A program made the position numbers and the translations under genes. Of a stretch of 64,000 bases of DNA, positions 1 through 7,931 are shown piece after piece; within the stretch, counting starts at the first letter, position 1, and every line of letters begins with the position of its first letter. The stretch spans positions 1-64,000 of the forward strand of contig JAQXMD010000165.1 of the NCBI GenBank assembly GCA_029012465.1, written 5' to 3'. The notes under the pieces were generated by a model, which made no database searches, was not told where the DNA came from, and saw nothing but the letters and a program-made list of their open reading frames with translations. The DNA is from Oscillospiraceae bacterium. GTDB taxonomy: Bacteria > Bacillota > Clostridia > Oscillospirales > Oscillospiraceae.

Positions 1-134
1 TGGGCACAAGGAAGGTCGTTTTTTTCCAATACGAGAAAAGTTATTTGCTTTTTTCAGTTTTCAGTCGGAAACTTCTTGCTGAGACTGATTATACACGATG
101 TACCGCAATAAATCCAATGCTTTGCTGTGGACAC

Positions 135-172
135 AAAAAAAGACCGGAAGCACCGTCAAGATGCTCCCGGTC
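135..172 (-). terminator. Intrinsic terminator of the udp operon
   Basis: Read on the minus strand, a GC-rich stem (GACCGGGAGCA pairing with TGCTTCCGGTC, 9-nt loop) is followed directly by seven T residues. It lies 125 bases after the small membrane protein gene and closes the minus-strand operon that starts near 2530. Bases 173-297 are its 3' untranslated region, and 1-134 hold no gene I can support. Confidence 0.85.
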
Positions 173-297
173 AGGGTCAGTGCTATTTCATTCGATGTCT
201 CCGAAAACAGTAAGCCAATCCTGTGCGGCAGACGCCTTCTGTTGGAACTTTCGGTCAAACTGCTTTACGGATACCCGGCTAAGCGGAGGGAGAACGG

Positions 298-498
298 TTA
301 TTTTTTTAAATCCCAAACGCCCTTCCAGATCTTGGCGGCACAGAATACCGTGACCAGAGCCATCAGGATCATGCCTGTTGGTAGGGAGCCTCCATATGCT
401 CTTGCCAGAAACACAAGACGAAGGGTGGAAACAGTGGAAACAAGGGCGCAGATGCTCACAACCACGGCAATAATGATACAGATGGTTTTCTTATTCAT
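298..498 (-). CDS. Small two-helix membrane protein, unknown function
   Basis: A 66-residue protein, almost entirely two hydrophobic segments: residues about 5-31 (ICIIIAVVVSICALVSTVS and following) and about 41-57 (GMILMALVTVFCAAKIW), with a positively charged N-terminus (MNKK). It starts four bases after the aldo/keto reductase stop, with GGAGG six bases upstream inside the end of that gene. It is also in the same frame as the reductase, separated only by TAG and one codon, so readthrough of that TAG would fuse the two. I do not recognise the family. The operon context with uridine phosphorylase gives no clear functional hint. Confidence 0.65.
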   Translation of the reverse strand: MNKKTICIIIAVVVSICALVSTVSTLRLVFLARAYGGSLPTGMILMALVTVFCAAKIWKGVWDLKK

Positions 499-501
499 AC
501 G

Positions 502-1680
502 CTACCTCCACAGCTTGAAAGCCTTGTTTGCCCAGCGGACAAATTTGAAGGGAATGCCTTCCATTTCTTTAGCAACCTCCGTGAGTTTGTCCCGGATGGG
601 AATGCCCTGAGGGCAGTGCTGTTCACATTTGCCGCATTTTTTGCACAGGGAAGCGTTGCTGGGTGTGCTTCGGAGCACAGTGCACATAACGTACTGCTTC
701 ATGCCGGAAAACCAGCCCTCACTGGCCTTCATATTCAGGGCGTGGAAGGAACCGGGAATATCCACCCCGAAGGGGCAGGGCATACAGTACCGGCAACCGG
801 TACAGCCCACCCGGAGAGAAGCGCCGATGGCCTCCCGGACATCTCGGAACAGTGTCATTTGCGCATCGCTGAGACAACCCACCTGTGCCGCACAGGCGGA
901 GTCCACATTTTCACGGAGCATTTCCAGTGAATTCATGCCGGACAGCACCACCGTGACCTCCGGCTGATTCCACAGCCATGTAAAGGCCCAGTGGGCGGGA
1001 GTCTTTCCGGTTTCCCTGAACAGCTCCAAGGCCTTGGGTGGCAGATCGTTTGTGAGCCTGCCGCCCCGGAGAGGCTCCATAATGATGACAGGGAGTCCCT
1101 TTTCATGGGCGTACCGAAGCCCAGTCACACCGGCCTGAGAGGTTTCGTCCAGATAGTTGTACTGAATCTGGCAGAAATCCCAGTCCCATGCGTCCACCAG
1201 ACGGCAGAACATATCGCTGTTGCCGTGATAAGAGAAGCCAATCTGGCGGATCTGTCCGGAAGCTTGTTTCTCCCGCAGCCACTTGTCGATGCCCATGTCC
1301 ACAAGCTGCTTCCATGTATCCGCGTCGGTGAGCATATGCATCAGATAGTAGTCCACATAGTCGGTGTCAAGTCGCCTGAGCTGCTCCTGAAAACATTTTT
1401 CAGCGGCCTCCACAGAACGCATCAGGTAATGGGGCAGCTTGGTGGCAATGTAGACCTGCTCCCGGCACCGGTTCTTTGCGAGGATTTTGCCCAAGGCGGC
1501 CTCACTGCCCGGATAGATATAGGCGGTGTCAAAGTAGTTGACGCCTGCCCGGATGGCGGCCATGATCTCCTGCTCGGTTTTGTCCAGATCAATGCTGCCG
1601 CCCTTCCGGGTAAAGCGCATACAGCCATAGCCCAGAATGGAAAGGGCAGTGCCCTGTCGGTCGGTTCTGTACTGCATCAT
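502..1680 (-). CDS. Aldo/keto reductase with C-terminal 4Fe-4S domain
   Basis: 392 residues. The N-terminal three quarters form an aldo/keto reductase TIM barrel: GYGCMRF near residue 18, [11 protein letters not shown] (catalytic Asp/Tyr region) near 50, and YYLMHML near 110. The C-terminus carries ferredoxin-like cysteine clusters, [13 protein letters not shown] near residue 295 and [14 protein letters not shown] near 345, as in the predicted Fe-S oxidoreductases of anaerobes. Substrate unknown; NAD(P)H-linked carbonyl reduction coupled to Fe-S electron transfer is expected from the family. The ATG overlaps the uridine phosphorylase stop (ATGA), implying translational coupling. It ends in TAG, a rare stop in this window. 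Confidence 0.9.
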   Translation of the reverse strand: MMQYRTDRQGTALSILGYGCMRFTRKGGSIDLDKTEQEIMAAIRAGVNYFDTAYIYPGSEAALGKILAKNRCREQVYIATKLPHYLMRSVEAAEKCFQEQLRRLDTDYVDYYLMHMLTDADTWKQLVDMGIDKWLREKQASGQIRQIGFSYHGNSDMFCRLVDAWDWDFCQIQYNYLDETSQAGVTGLRYAHEKGLPVIIMEPLRGGRLTNDLPPKALELFRETGKTPAHWAFTWLWNQPEVTVVLSGMNSLEMLRENVDSACAAQVGCLSDAQMTLFRDVREAIGASLRVGCTGCRYCMPCPFGVDIPGSFHALNMKASEGWFSGMKQYVMCTVLRSTPSNASLCKKCGKCEQHCPQGIPIRDKLTEVAKEMEGIPFKFVRWANKAFKLWR

Positions 1681-2453
1681 GCTTCCTTATCCCGCTGGAT
1701 CAGAAGCCGAACAGCGTCCACTGCCGTTGCGATGGCTTCCTCCGTATCATAGCACTTGGGGTCCTCCAGACCCATTTCCCGGCGGGTCTGATTGGCAAAT
1801 ACCATCAGGATTGCGCCTACACGAAGACGGCGAACCGCACCCACGATGAACAAGGCGGCGGATTCCATCTCGCTGCATTTTGCGCCGGCCTTGACCCACG
1901 CGGACCACTTATTGTTGAGTTCATAACCAACTGCCATGGAATCCGGATCGTGCTGGCCGTAAAAGGCGTCCTTGCACTGGACAACACCCAGATGATGGCG
2001 GTTTCCCCGGGCCTTTGCGGCATCCCGGAGGGCAGAGGTGACTTCAAAGTCCGCCACTGCCGGATACTCCATGGGGGCGTATTCCCGGCTGGTGCCCTCC
2101 ATGCGGATGGCGCCGGTGGCGATGACCACATCGCCCCCCAGTACCTCCGGGTCCATGCCGCCGCTGGAGCCGATGCGGATGAAGGTATCCGCGCCGCAGT
2201 GAGCCAGCTCCTCCATGGCGATGGATGCGGAGGGGCCGCCGATACCGGTGGAGCAGACACTGACGGGAACACCCTCAATGGTGCCCGTGTAAATTTTATA
2301 TTCCCGATTGAAGGCCACAAAATGATAGTCGTCAAAATGCTTTGCAATCTTCTCACAGCGGCCCGGGTCGCCGGGTAAGAACACATATCTGCCCACATCG
2401 CCGGGCTTGATTTTCAGATGAAATTCTTCGTTGGGAGAGTATACTAAAGCCAC
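1677..2453 (-). CDS. udp: Uridine phosphorylase
   Basis: 258 residues from a GTG start that has AAAGGAGG seven bases upstream; the open frame extends further upstream but without a ribosome site. Family motifs are visible: FLPGDPGR (phosphate site), [24 protein letters not shown], and [10 protein letters not shown], the nucleoside phosphorylase signature carrying the ribose-binding Met-Glu. The stretch FYGQHDPDS is typical of uridine phosphorylases. It would split uridine with phosphate into uracil and ribose-1-phosphate in pyrimidine salvage. First gene of a three-gene operon with its own strong promoter. Another nucleoside preference is possible. Confidence 0.88.
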   Translation of the reverse strand: MALVYSPNEEFHLKIKPGDVGRYVFLPGDPGRCEKIAKHFDDYHFVAFNREYKIYTGTIEGVPVSVCSTGIGGPSASIAMEELAHCGADTFIRIGSSGGMDPEVLGGDVVIATGAIRMEGTSREYAPMEYPAVADFEVTSALRDAAKARGNRHHLGVVQCKDAFYGQHDPDSMAVGYELNNKWSAWVKAGAKCSEMESAALFIVGAVRRLRVGAILMVFANQTRREMGLEDPKCYDTEEAIATAVDAVRLLIQRDKEA

Positions 2454-2531
2454 AGGAAACGCCTCCTTTAAAGGTAACTTGCAGTCCAATCCGAATGATT
2501 CAGACTGCCTGATTTCATATGGAATGTATAC

Positions 2532-2560
2532 ATTATAGTATAAACTCCCCGGGCTTTCAA
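2532..2560 (-). promoter_or_regulatory. Promoter of the udp operon
   Basis: On the minus strand TTGAAA (2555-2560) and TATAAT (2532-2537) are separated by exactly 17 bases, a near-consensus housekeeping promoter. The resulting leader to the GTG at 2453 is about 70 bases and ends with AAAGGAGG. Confidence 0.8.
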
Positions 2561-2668
2561 CGGAAATCTTGAGCAATTTCACAGTTCTCCGGGACCGATG
2601 TAAGAAAACGCTGCATGGAAACGCAGAATCCGGACATACTGGGGAAAAGAGTATCCGGGAGAAAACCT

Positions 2669-3610
2669 ATGAAACGTGCCATTGTATATCTCTCTATGGC
2701 CGCAGTGGCGGCACTGTTTGGAATCCAGCTTGTGATGGAGCATCTGTTTGTGGAGCGAAGAATTGCCCAGACCATGGCCCAGTCTCAGGAAACGGAAATG
2801 CCTGACGGGGTATCCGCTTCGTCAGAACAAAAAGCGCCTGAAATCATCGCGGTATTTGGAATTGATGGGGAACTTGGCGAAGGGGGACGGTCTGACTGCA
2901 TTATGCTGGCGGCTCTGGATGAACAAGGCTGCATTCGCCTGTGCTCCATTGCCCGGGATTCTCTGATTTCCATTCCTGAAACCGGGGAGAAAACAAAGCT
3001 CTGCCATGCCTATGCCTACGGGGGACCAAAGCTGGCGGTGAAAACCCTGGAGGAAAATTACGGCCTTCATATTGACGGCTATGTGACGGTGGATTTTGAA
3101 GGCCTCAGTGAGATCACGGATGAGCTGGGCGGTGTTACCGTGTCCCTGACCCGGGGAGAGTGGAAGGCCCTTGGGCTTCCCGAGCCGTATTTGGGTCAGA
3201 GGAAACTCAGCGGAGCGGAGGCTCTGGCATACTGCCGCCTCCGGGCTCTGGACAATGACAGCTTCCGCATGGAACGGCAGCGGAAGGTTATGGAGGGACT
3301 TCTGTCTGCCTTTCTCTCCGGCAGGGAGGAGGCTATGCCTGCCGCAGCCATTGAATGCTTTTCCCACTGCCGGTCTGATTTGAGCCTGCCCACGGCCCTT
3401 CGGCTGGTGTCGGGGGCAATTCGGAACCGGAATCAGCTGCATATCAGCGCCATGTCCGTACCCGGGGACGTGGTGCTCGCTGAGGAGGGCGTTTTGGAGG
3501 ACGGGGTCTGGTACTACACCTATGATCTGGAAACAGCCGGGGAAAAAATCCGGGAATTTTTCGGGGAAGATACAAAGGGGGCTGTTGCAAAAATGCAACA
3601 GCCCCAGTGA
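2669..3610 (+). CDS. LytR-CpsA-Psr (LCP) family cell-wall ligase
   Basis: 313 residues from the ATG preceded by GGGAG; an in-frame ATG 18 codons upstream lacks a ribosome site. An N-terminal signal anchor (RAIVYLSMAAVAALFGIQL) is followed by the LCP domain: arginine-rich substrate motifs RDSLISIP and CRLRALDNDSFRMERQRKVM, and the acidic VTVDFEGLSEITDELGG segment. LCP proteins move undecaprenyl-linked teichoic acid or capsule glycans onto peptidoglycan outside the membrane. The last residues (KGAVAKMQQPQ) and stop codon lie inside the first hairpin of a repeat array, so the original C-terminus may have been replaced. Known family; exact polymer unknown. Confidence 0.85.
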   Translation: MKRAIVYLSMAAVAALFGIQLVMEHLFVERRIAQTMAQSQETEMPDGVSASSEQKAPEIIAVFGIDGELGEGGRSDCIMLAALDEQGCIRLCSIARDSLISIPETGEKTKLCHAYAYGGPKLAVKTLEENYGLHIDGYVTVDFEGLSEITDELGGVTVSLTRGEWKALGLPEPYLGQRKLSGAEALAYCRLRALDNDSFRMERQRKVMEGLLSAFLSGREEAMPAAAIECFSHCRSDLSLPTALRLVSGAIRNRNQLHISAMSVPGDVVLAEEGVLEDGVWYYTYDLETAGEKIREFFGEDTKGAVAKMQQPQ

Positions 3611-3713
3611 AATTCGGCTTCCAGCCTAGTGAAATACGCCCGCAGCGTGTGAAATCCGGCCTTCGGCCAGGTGAAATCGCCCCTGTGGGGCGGTTTATGT
3701 GTCCCTTCGGGAC
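3578..3713. repeat. Hairpin-spacer array with GTGAAAT spacers
   Basis: Four copies of GTGAAAT (starting at 3607, 3629, 3649, 3671; period 20-22) alternate with unrelated short palindromes: an 11-bp stem GGGGCTGTTGC/GCAACAGCCCC, then GGCT/AGCC, ACGC/GCGT, GGCC-TTC-GGCC, CGCCCC/GGGGCG and GTCCC-TTCG-GGAC. The stems differ in sequence but keep small loops. The first stem is inside the LCP coding end. It fills the gap up to the LRR gene. Function unknown; it may end transcription from both sides, but only the spacing and dyads are directly visible. Confidence 0.75.
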
Positions 3714-3728
3714 GGAATGAACGCTTAT

Positions 3729-5465
3729 TTATGACTGACCGTAATAAACGGTACATTTGTTCAGAATTCGTTCTACCAAGGGTTCGGAAACGGGGATGAT
3801 GCTGTCTGTGATCTCAGATACCTGAATGGGATTTGCCCGAAGATCATGCCATTGCTCCTCGGTGCCGCCAAACCAGATGGTCTCAAGGCTTTCGCAGCCA
3901 TTGAACATGCTGGGGTCAAGACCAATGAGGGTGCTGGGCAGGGTGATTTCGGAAAGACTTTTACAGCCCCAAAAGGCGTCGGAGCAAATGGCCGTCACTC
4001 CCTCGGGAATGTGGATTCGGCTCAGGGCCTGGCAGTCCGCAAAGGCAGAGGTGCCGATTGTGTCGAGAGAATCGGGGAGAATGACCTCCTCAAGGGTCTG
4101 ACAGTCGAGAAATGCGTGCATGCGAATCGTTTTGATCGTATCCGGCAGCGTAAAGGAGGTCGCCGACTTGGCGGCGGGATAGGCTACAAGCTCGGTCATG
4201 TCCTTTGTGTATAATACGCCGTCAACACTGGTGAAATACGCGTTCTGTTCATCTACGGTGATTTCCTTGCAGGATTCCCCGGCAAAATAATTGCTGGCGA
4301 TTTCCGTAATGGTTTTCGGAAGAATGACCTGCTCCGCGTTGGTGATCAGAGTACCACCCCCAAGCTTTGTGACCGGGTAGCCGCCAATTTTCTCGGGGAC
4401 TTCGTAAATGGGATCATCGTTTTCGTAGACAATCAGAGTGATCTCTCCGTTTTCCAGCCCATAAGCAGATGATGCAGGGTCGTTGGGAGATGGCGAAATA
4501 CTGAAAATCACCGGCAGGGAATCGAGGCGTTCCTGATCCTCGGGAGATTCGCACCGGATATCCCACTGGTCAAGTCCATACCGGCAAAACACGCCCACCA
4601 GGGCGTCACAGCCGGAAAGGGCATCCTTTCCCATGGATGTTACCGGCGCGTCAAAGTTAATTTGCTCAAGGCTGGAGCAGCCCTGAAAGGCACGCTCCGG
4701 GATATGGGTAACCAGTCCCGTTCCGCCGAAGGACAGGCCGGTACAGCCCTGATAGCAGCCCACACCCATGGCGGTAAGACTCTCGCCCAGCCATGCGTTT
4801 TGCAGCTGGGAACAGTTCAGAAAGGCGTAATCTCCCACCTCCGTTACCAGACCTCCGTTGGAAACACTGATGAGGTTGGGGGATTCGGCAAAGGCGTAGT
4901 TGCCGATGGTGGAGCTGATGTTCCGCAGATAGACCTTTTCCAGATTGCAGCCGTAAAAGGCTCCGTCCCCTACGGCGCTTACATTTACGGGCAGCCGATA
5001 GGAATTCGGTTCGTTAAAGCTGTCAGCGGGTCTGGCGGCTGGGTAAGCGATCAGCGTATCCCGGTCTTTGCTGAGAAGAACGCCGTCCTCTTCCGCGAAA
5101 TACTCACTGCCCTCGGGAACGTGAAGGGCCGTCAGGCTTTCACAGTCCGCAAAGGCCATGGGCTCTATGGACTGGAGAGAAACGGACAGGGTGATTTCCC
5201 TTACGGTATCCGCCTCCTCAAAGGCATAGGCGGCAATGTGCTCCACAGGGGTATCCCCGATGCTCCATGGAATCAAAACAACGGAATCCGTTCCGGAGTA
5301 TTTTGTGATGGTGCGGGTGCCTGTGTCAAAGGTGAAGCCGGAAAACTCCACAAGGCTGCCTTCCGGGGTGGATGGTTCCTCCGAAGGGCTGCTTTTGTCG
5401 TCTCCGCAGCCTGCGGTGAGGAGCAGTGCCGCCAGCATCATCCAAAATATAAACTTGTGTTTCAT
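3729..5465 (-). CDS. Leucine-rich-repeat (BspA-like) surface lipoprotein
   Basis: 578 residues. A lipoprotein signal peptide (MKHKFIFWMMLAALLLTAGC, Cys20 as the lipid anchor) is followed by a Ser/Pro/Glu-rich spacer and then two blocks of LRR_5-type repeats of the form I-x-x-x-A-F-x-x-C-x-x-L (for example AFADCESLTALHVPEG, AFQGCSSLEQINF, AFLDCQTLEEVILPDSL, AFADCQALSRIHIPEG). BspA-like repeats mediate adhesion or protein binding at the cell surface; the ligand here is unknown. The gene begins 18 bases after the membrane-anchored MerR gene and probably shares its transcript, so it is the likely target of that regulator. Confidence 0.88.
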   Translation of the reverse strand: MKHKFIFWMMLAALLLTAGCGDDKSSPSEEPSTPEGSLVEFSGFTFDTGTRTITKYSGTDSVVLIPWSIGDTPVEHIAAYAFEEADTVREITLSVSLQSIEPMAFADCESLTALHVPEGSEYFAEEDGVLLSKDRDTLIAYPAARPADSFNEPNSYRLPVNVSAVGDGAFYGCNLEKVYLRNISSTIGNYAFAESPNLISVSNGGLVTEVGDYAFLNCSQLQNAWLGESLTAMGVGCYQGCTGLSFGGTGLVTHIPERAFQGCSSLEQINFDAPVTSMGKDALSGCDALVGVFCRYGLDQWDIRCESPEDQERLDSLPVIFSISPSPNDPASSAYGLENGEITLIVYENDDPIYEVPEKIGGYPVTKLGGGTLITNAEQVILPKTITEIASNYFAGESCKEITVDEQNAYFTSVDGVLYTKDMTELVAYPAAKSATSFTLPDTIKTIRMHAFLDCQTLEEVILPDSLDTIGTSAFADCQALSRIHIPEGVTAICSDAFWGCKSLSEITLPSTLIGLDPSMFNGCESLETIWFGGTEEQWHDLRANPIQVSEITDSIIPVSEPLVERILNKCTVYYGQS

Positions 5466-5483
5466 GGAATCATCCCTCCTCAG

Positions 5484-6239
5484 TTACCAACCTTCCGTTT
5501 GATTGCTGTGTCTGCGACCGGACCATTTCAGGAGAAAGGCAACGACCAGCACACCCATTGCGATGGCAAGAAGCTGGAGGGCAACAGATGGGCAGAGGGC
5601 ACTTATCACCAGCAGAACCACCACGGTGATTTCCAGAATGGCGGTCAAACAGCCAGTGAGGGCGGTTTTTTCCTTGTCCTGTCCGGTGCAAAGGGATTGG
5701 GAGGCTTCAAAATTCTCCTTCAGATGATGCAGGGAGGCTTTTTGGGTTAGTTCCAAATGACCGTAGGGGTCATCGGCCTGCTCCTGTAGCTCCGGCTCCT
5801 CCGGTGGAGGCTCCAGCTCATCCATGTACTTGAAATGGGGCTCCAGATCTCCGGCGGGGAGGGGCAGCAGGTCCGCTTCCGTGGAGAGAAGCCGGTAAAG
5901 CTGTTCCACAGAGGTGATTCGTTCCGGCCGCAGCTGCTCCGCGGCGGAGATCAGACCCCGGAGGGCCTGCTGCTGCACCTGAAGCCATTGGACATAACGG
6001 GGCAGAATTTCCGCGATCTTTTCCGGCTGCTGCTGCATGGTGCGGATTTCATCTATGGTAAACCAGGCTCTCCTTAGGGAGGCAATGATCTGAAGCTCGT
6101 AAATATCCTTCTCGGAATAGGTCCGGTCATACCGTCCGTCCCGGTATTCCTTTTCCGGGTGGATCAGCCCTTCTTCTTCATAGTAACGTATGGTCTTTTT
6201 GCTCAGGTTTGTTCGGATGCACACGTCTTTTATCTGCAT
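5484..6239 (-). CDS. MerR-family regulator with C-terminal membrane anchor
   Basis: 251 residues from the ATG with GAGGTG six bases upstream (an in-frame GTG lies three codons before it). Residues 1-70 are a typical MerR winged helix-turn-helix: IKDVCIRTNLSKKTIRYYEEEGLI, then YSEKDIYELQIIASLRRAWFTIDEI. A helical/acidic middle region is followed by two hydrophobic segments near the C-terminus (LTAILEITVVVLLVISAL and LQLLAIAMGVLVVAFLLKW), so the DNA-binding domain should be tethered to the membrane. Its promoter has a 19-bp spacer holding a perfect palindrome, the classic MerR operator layout. No effector-binding cysteines are evident. Confidence 0.85.
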   Translation of the reverse strand: MQIKDVCIRTNLSKKTIRYYEEEGLIHPEKEYRDGRYDRTYSEKDIYELQIIASLRRAWFTIDEIRTMQQQPEKIAEILPRYVQWLQVQQQALRGLISAAEQLRPERITSVEQLYRLLSTEADLLPLPAGDLEPHFKYMDELEPPPEEPELQEQADDPYGHLELTQKASLHHLKENFEASQSLCTGQDKEKTALTGCLTAILEITVVVLLVISALCPSVALQLLAIAMGVLVVAFLLKWSGRRHSNQTEGW

Positions 6240-6257
6240 GGTTTTCACCTCATGGGT

Positions 6258-6288
6258 ACGGTAACATATGCCCTAAGGGCATTGTCAA
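6258..6288 (-). promoter_or_regulatory. MerR-type operator-promoter
   Basis: On the minus strand TTGACA (6283-6288) and a weak -10 TACCGT (6258-6263) are 19 bases apart, and the spacer contains the perfect 15-base palindrome ATGCCCTTAGGGCAT (6268-6282). Overlong spacers with a central dyad are the hallmark of MerR-activated promoters, so autoregulation by the adjacent gene is likely. Confidence 0.7.
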
Positions 6289-6348
6289 GGAAAATGTTTG
6301 TTCTTCTACCAATAAAGACGTGTTTTCCCCAGGGTTCGTTGCATTTTG

Positions 6349-6570
6349 TTAAATCAAATCCAGCAGAGACAGGAGGAACAGAAGCGCCGCGATTCCCACA
6401 AAGATGGAAATGGTGCCAATGAGCTGCTTTTTGGAGCCGGTAGCCTTGGGAGCAGGGGACAGCTCTGTTTCCTGACCGGCCCGCTGCTGGGCGATCTGCG
6501 CGCCCCGCATTTGGAGATACTGGGCGTTTTGTTTCAGCTGTTGGTTGTTAAAATCACTACCTGTGGGCAT
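6349..6570 (-). CDS. Small single-pass membrane protein
   Basis: 73 residues, from an ATG with AAAGGAG eight bases upstream; an in-frame GTG three codons earlier is too close to that site. The N-terminal half is polar and Gln-rich (NNQQLKQNAQYLQMRGAQIAQ), a charged Lys patch follows, and the C-terminal 24 residues are one hydrophobic helix (LIGTISIFVGIAALLFLLSLL). This tail-anchored layout leaves a short cytoplasmic or surface domain. I do not recognise the family. It has a perfect consensus promoter, so it is likely strongly expressed. It is divergent from rplS. Confidence 0.72.
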   Translation of the reverse strand: MPTGSDFNNQQLKQNAQYLQMRGAQIAQQRAGQETELSPAPKATGSKKQLIGTISIFVGIAALLFLLSLLDLI

Positions 6571-6608
6571 AATAGTCACTCCTTTGTGTAATTTATATTT
6601 ACAATCCC

Positions 6609-6637
6609 ATTATATTGAATATGTGATATTTTGTCAA
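6609..6637 (-). promoter_or_regulatory. Consensus promoter of the 73-residue protein
   Basis: Minus strand TTGACA (6632-6637), 17-base spacer, TATAAT (6609-6614): both hexamers match the sigma-A consensus exactly. Leader to the ATG is about 30 bases. Confidence 0.88.
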
Positions 6638-6692
6638 TAGGGTACCTGCTTTTTCTTCGGAAAAAACAGGAGAAAATAATAGAAAAATGTTC

Positions 6693-6721
6693 TTGCAATT
6701 TTTCCTTAGCTGTGCTAAAAT
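6693..6721 (+). promoter_or_regulatory. rplS promoter
   Basis: TTGCAA (6693-6698), 17-base spacer, TAAAAT (6716-6721). It gives a transcript with about a 90-base leader before rplS. Confidence 0.75.
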
Positions 6722-6729
6722 AGTCAGGC

Positions 6730-6808
6730 TAACTATGGACGGTCCGCTGACGCGCCACGCATAAGCGAATGGCATCATACTTTGCGCTAAGAACGTCTGA
6801 ATAATAAG
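6730..6808 (+). promoter_or_regulatory. Candidate L19 (rplS) leader
   Basis: The transcribed leader before rplS can fold with a closing GGACG/CGTCT pairing and an inner AGCG/CGCT stem. Autoregulatory L19 leaders are known in Firmicutes. The position fits, but I cannot confirm the consensus by eye, so this is a candidate only. Confidence 0.4.
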
Positions 6809-6820
6809 GAGGATTCCGTT

Positions 6821-7162
6821 ATGAATCTCATTGAAAAGCTCGATCAGGAAAACATGAAGCCTGAGCTTCCTTCCATGAACGTCGGCGACACCGTTCGTGT
6901 TCATGTAAAGATCAAGGAAGGCTCCCGCGAGAGAATTCAGGTCTTCGAGGGCACCATCATCGCCAAGAAGCACGGCGGTGTGGAGCAGACCATCACCGTT
7001 CGCCGTCTGAGCTATGGCGTCGGCGTGGAAAAGGTGTTCCCTGTTCACTCTCCCAACATTGTCAATGTTGAGACTATCCGCCGTGGTAAGGTTCGCAGAG
7101 CGAAGCTGTACTACCTGCGTGATCGCGTTGGCAAGGCTGCAAAGGTCAAGGAGAGACTCTGA
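6821..7162 (+). CDS. rplS: 50S ribosomal protein L19
   Basis: 113 residues, full length for L19. Conserved stretches seen: [52 protein letters not shown]-x-I, and [20 protein letters not shown]19 sits at the 30S/50S interface of the ribosome. The start has AAGGAGG nine bases upstream. Transcribed alone here from the promoter at 6693, with a terminator directly after the gene; the frequent neighbours rpsP, rimM and trmD are not present. Confidence 0.97.
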   Translation: MNLIEKLDQENMKPELPSMNVGDTVRVHVKIKEGSRERIQVFEGTIIAKKHGGVEQTITVRRLSYGVGVEKVFPVHSPNIVNVETIRRGKVRRAKLYYLRDRVGKAAKVKERL

Positions 7163-7187
7163 TCCATCGCGCATTCCAAACAAGCTG

Positions 7188-7222
7188 CAGAACCGTCCTT
7201 TTGGGCGGTTCTGTTGCGTTTT
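7188..7222 (+). terminator. rplS terminator
   Basis: CAGAACCG pairs with CGGTTCTG around a short inner stem, followed by a T-rich tail (TTGCGTTTT). It isolates rplS from the sigma factor operon. Confidence 0.8.
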
Positions 7223-7258
7223 GCGGGTGTTTTTTGGGAAACGCCTGTACGGCGGGAA

Positions 7259-7294
7259 ATGATACTTTACAGAATCCCGGAGAAAAGGTATCAT
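7259..7294 (+). promoter_or_regulatory. Promoter of the sigma factor-serpin operon, with inverted repeat
   Basis: TTTACA (7266-7271), 17-base spacer and TATCAT (7289-7294) form a plausible sigma-A promoter. A perfect 7-bp inverted repeat, ATGATAC (7259-7265) and GTATCAT (7288-7294), brackets it and overlaps the -10, suggesting an operator or alternatively chance. An ECF-like pair, TGAAAG (7310) and CGTC (7332), lies just downstream and could serve autoregulation. Confidence 0.5.
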
Positions 7295-7370
7295 AAAAAT
7301 GAAAAAAGCTGAAAGATTCCCATTCGGATCGCGTCTATATAGTAGCTGCTTAGGAAGAGGAGGTAGGAAC

Positions 7371-7931
7371 ATGGACGATCAGGCCATTCTTGATCTTTAC
7401 TGGGCCAGAAATGAACAGGCCATTGCCGCCACCCATCAGAAATACGGCTCCTGGTGCCGCACCATTGCCCATAGAATTCTGATGATTCAGGAGGAGACGG
7501 AGGAGTGCGTTTCGGACACCTATATGACCGCCTGGAACAAGATTCCCCCGGAACGGCCCAATATCTTTCAGGCATGGTTGGGAAAGATCACCCGGAATCT
7601 GGCCCTTTCCCGTTATCGGAAGCTCCACGCGGAAAAGCGGGGCGGGGGACAGCTGGATCTGGCTCTGGAGGAGCTGGAATTCTGCGTTTCCGGCAGAGAG
7701 ACCATTGATTCGGAAATGGACAGTCGTGCCATTGTTTCCGCCATCAACCGTTTTCTGGCCGATCAGTCCCAGATCAATCGGGACATTTTCATGCGGCGGT
7801 ATTTCCACATGGAATCCATCCGGGAGATTGCCCGGGATTACCGGATGACGGAAAGCCGTGTGACCTCGCTGCTTTTCCGGCAGAGAAAGCAGCTGAAATC
7901 CGTTTTGGAACAGGAGGGAATCGAGCTTTGA
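7371..7931 (+). CDS. ECF-like sigma-70 family RNA polymerase sigma factor
   Basis: 186 residues from an ATG with GGAGG seven bases upstream; the frame is open 24 codons further upstream without a ribosome site. Region 2 (ILDLYWARNEQAIAATHQKYG through ECVSDTYMTAWNKIPPERP, then FQAWLGKITRNLALSRYRK) and region 4 (MESIREIARDYRMTESRVTS, a helix-turn-helix) are both clear, with no region 3, as in group 4 sigma factors. It should direct RNA polymerase to a small regulon. The stop overlaps the TTG start of the serpin gene, placing the membrane serpin in the position normally taken by an anti-sigma factor. Confidence 0.9.
   Translation: MDDQAILDLYWARNEQAIAATHQKYGSWCRTIAHRILMIQEETEECVSDTYMTAWNKIPPERPNIFQAWLGKITRNLALSRYRKLHAEKRGGGQLDLALEELEFCVSGRETIDSEMDSRAIVSAINRFLADQSQINRDIFMRRYFHMESIREIARDYRMTESRVTSLLFRQRKQLKSVLEQEGIEL

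Noticed and set aside
61..258. Minus-strand open frame of 65 codons at the window start
   Set aside because: A strong minus-strand terminator (135-172) lies in the middle, and there is no ribosome binding site.
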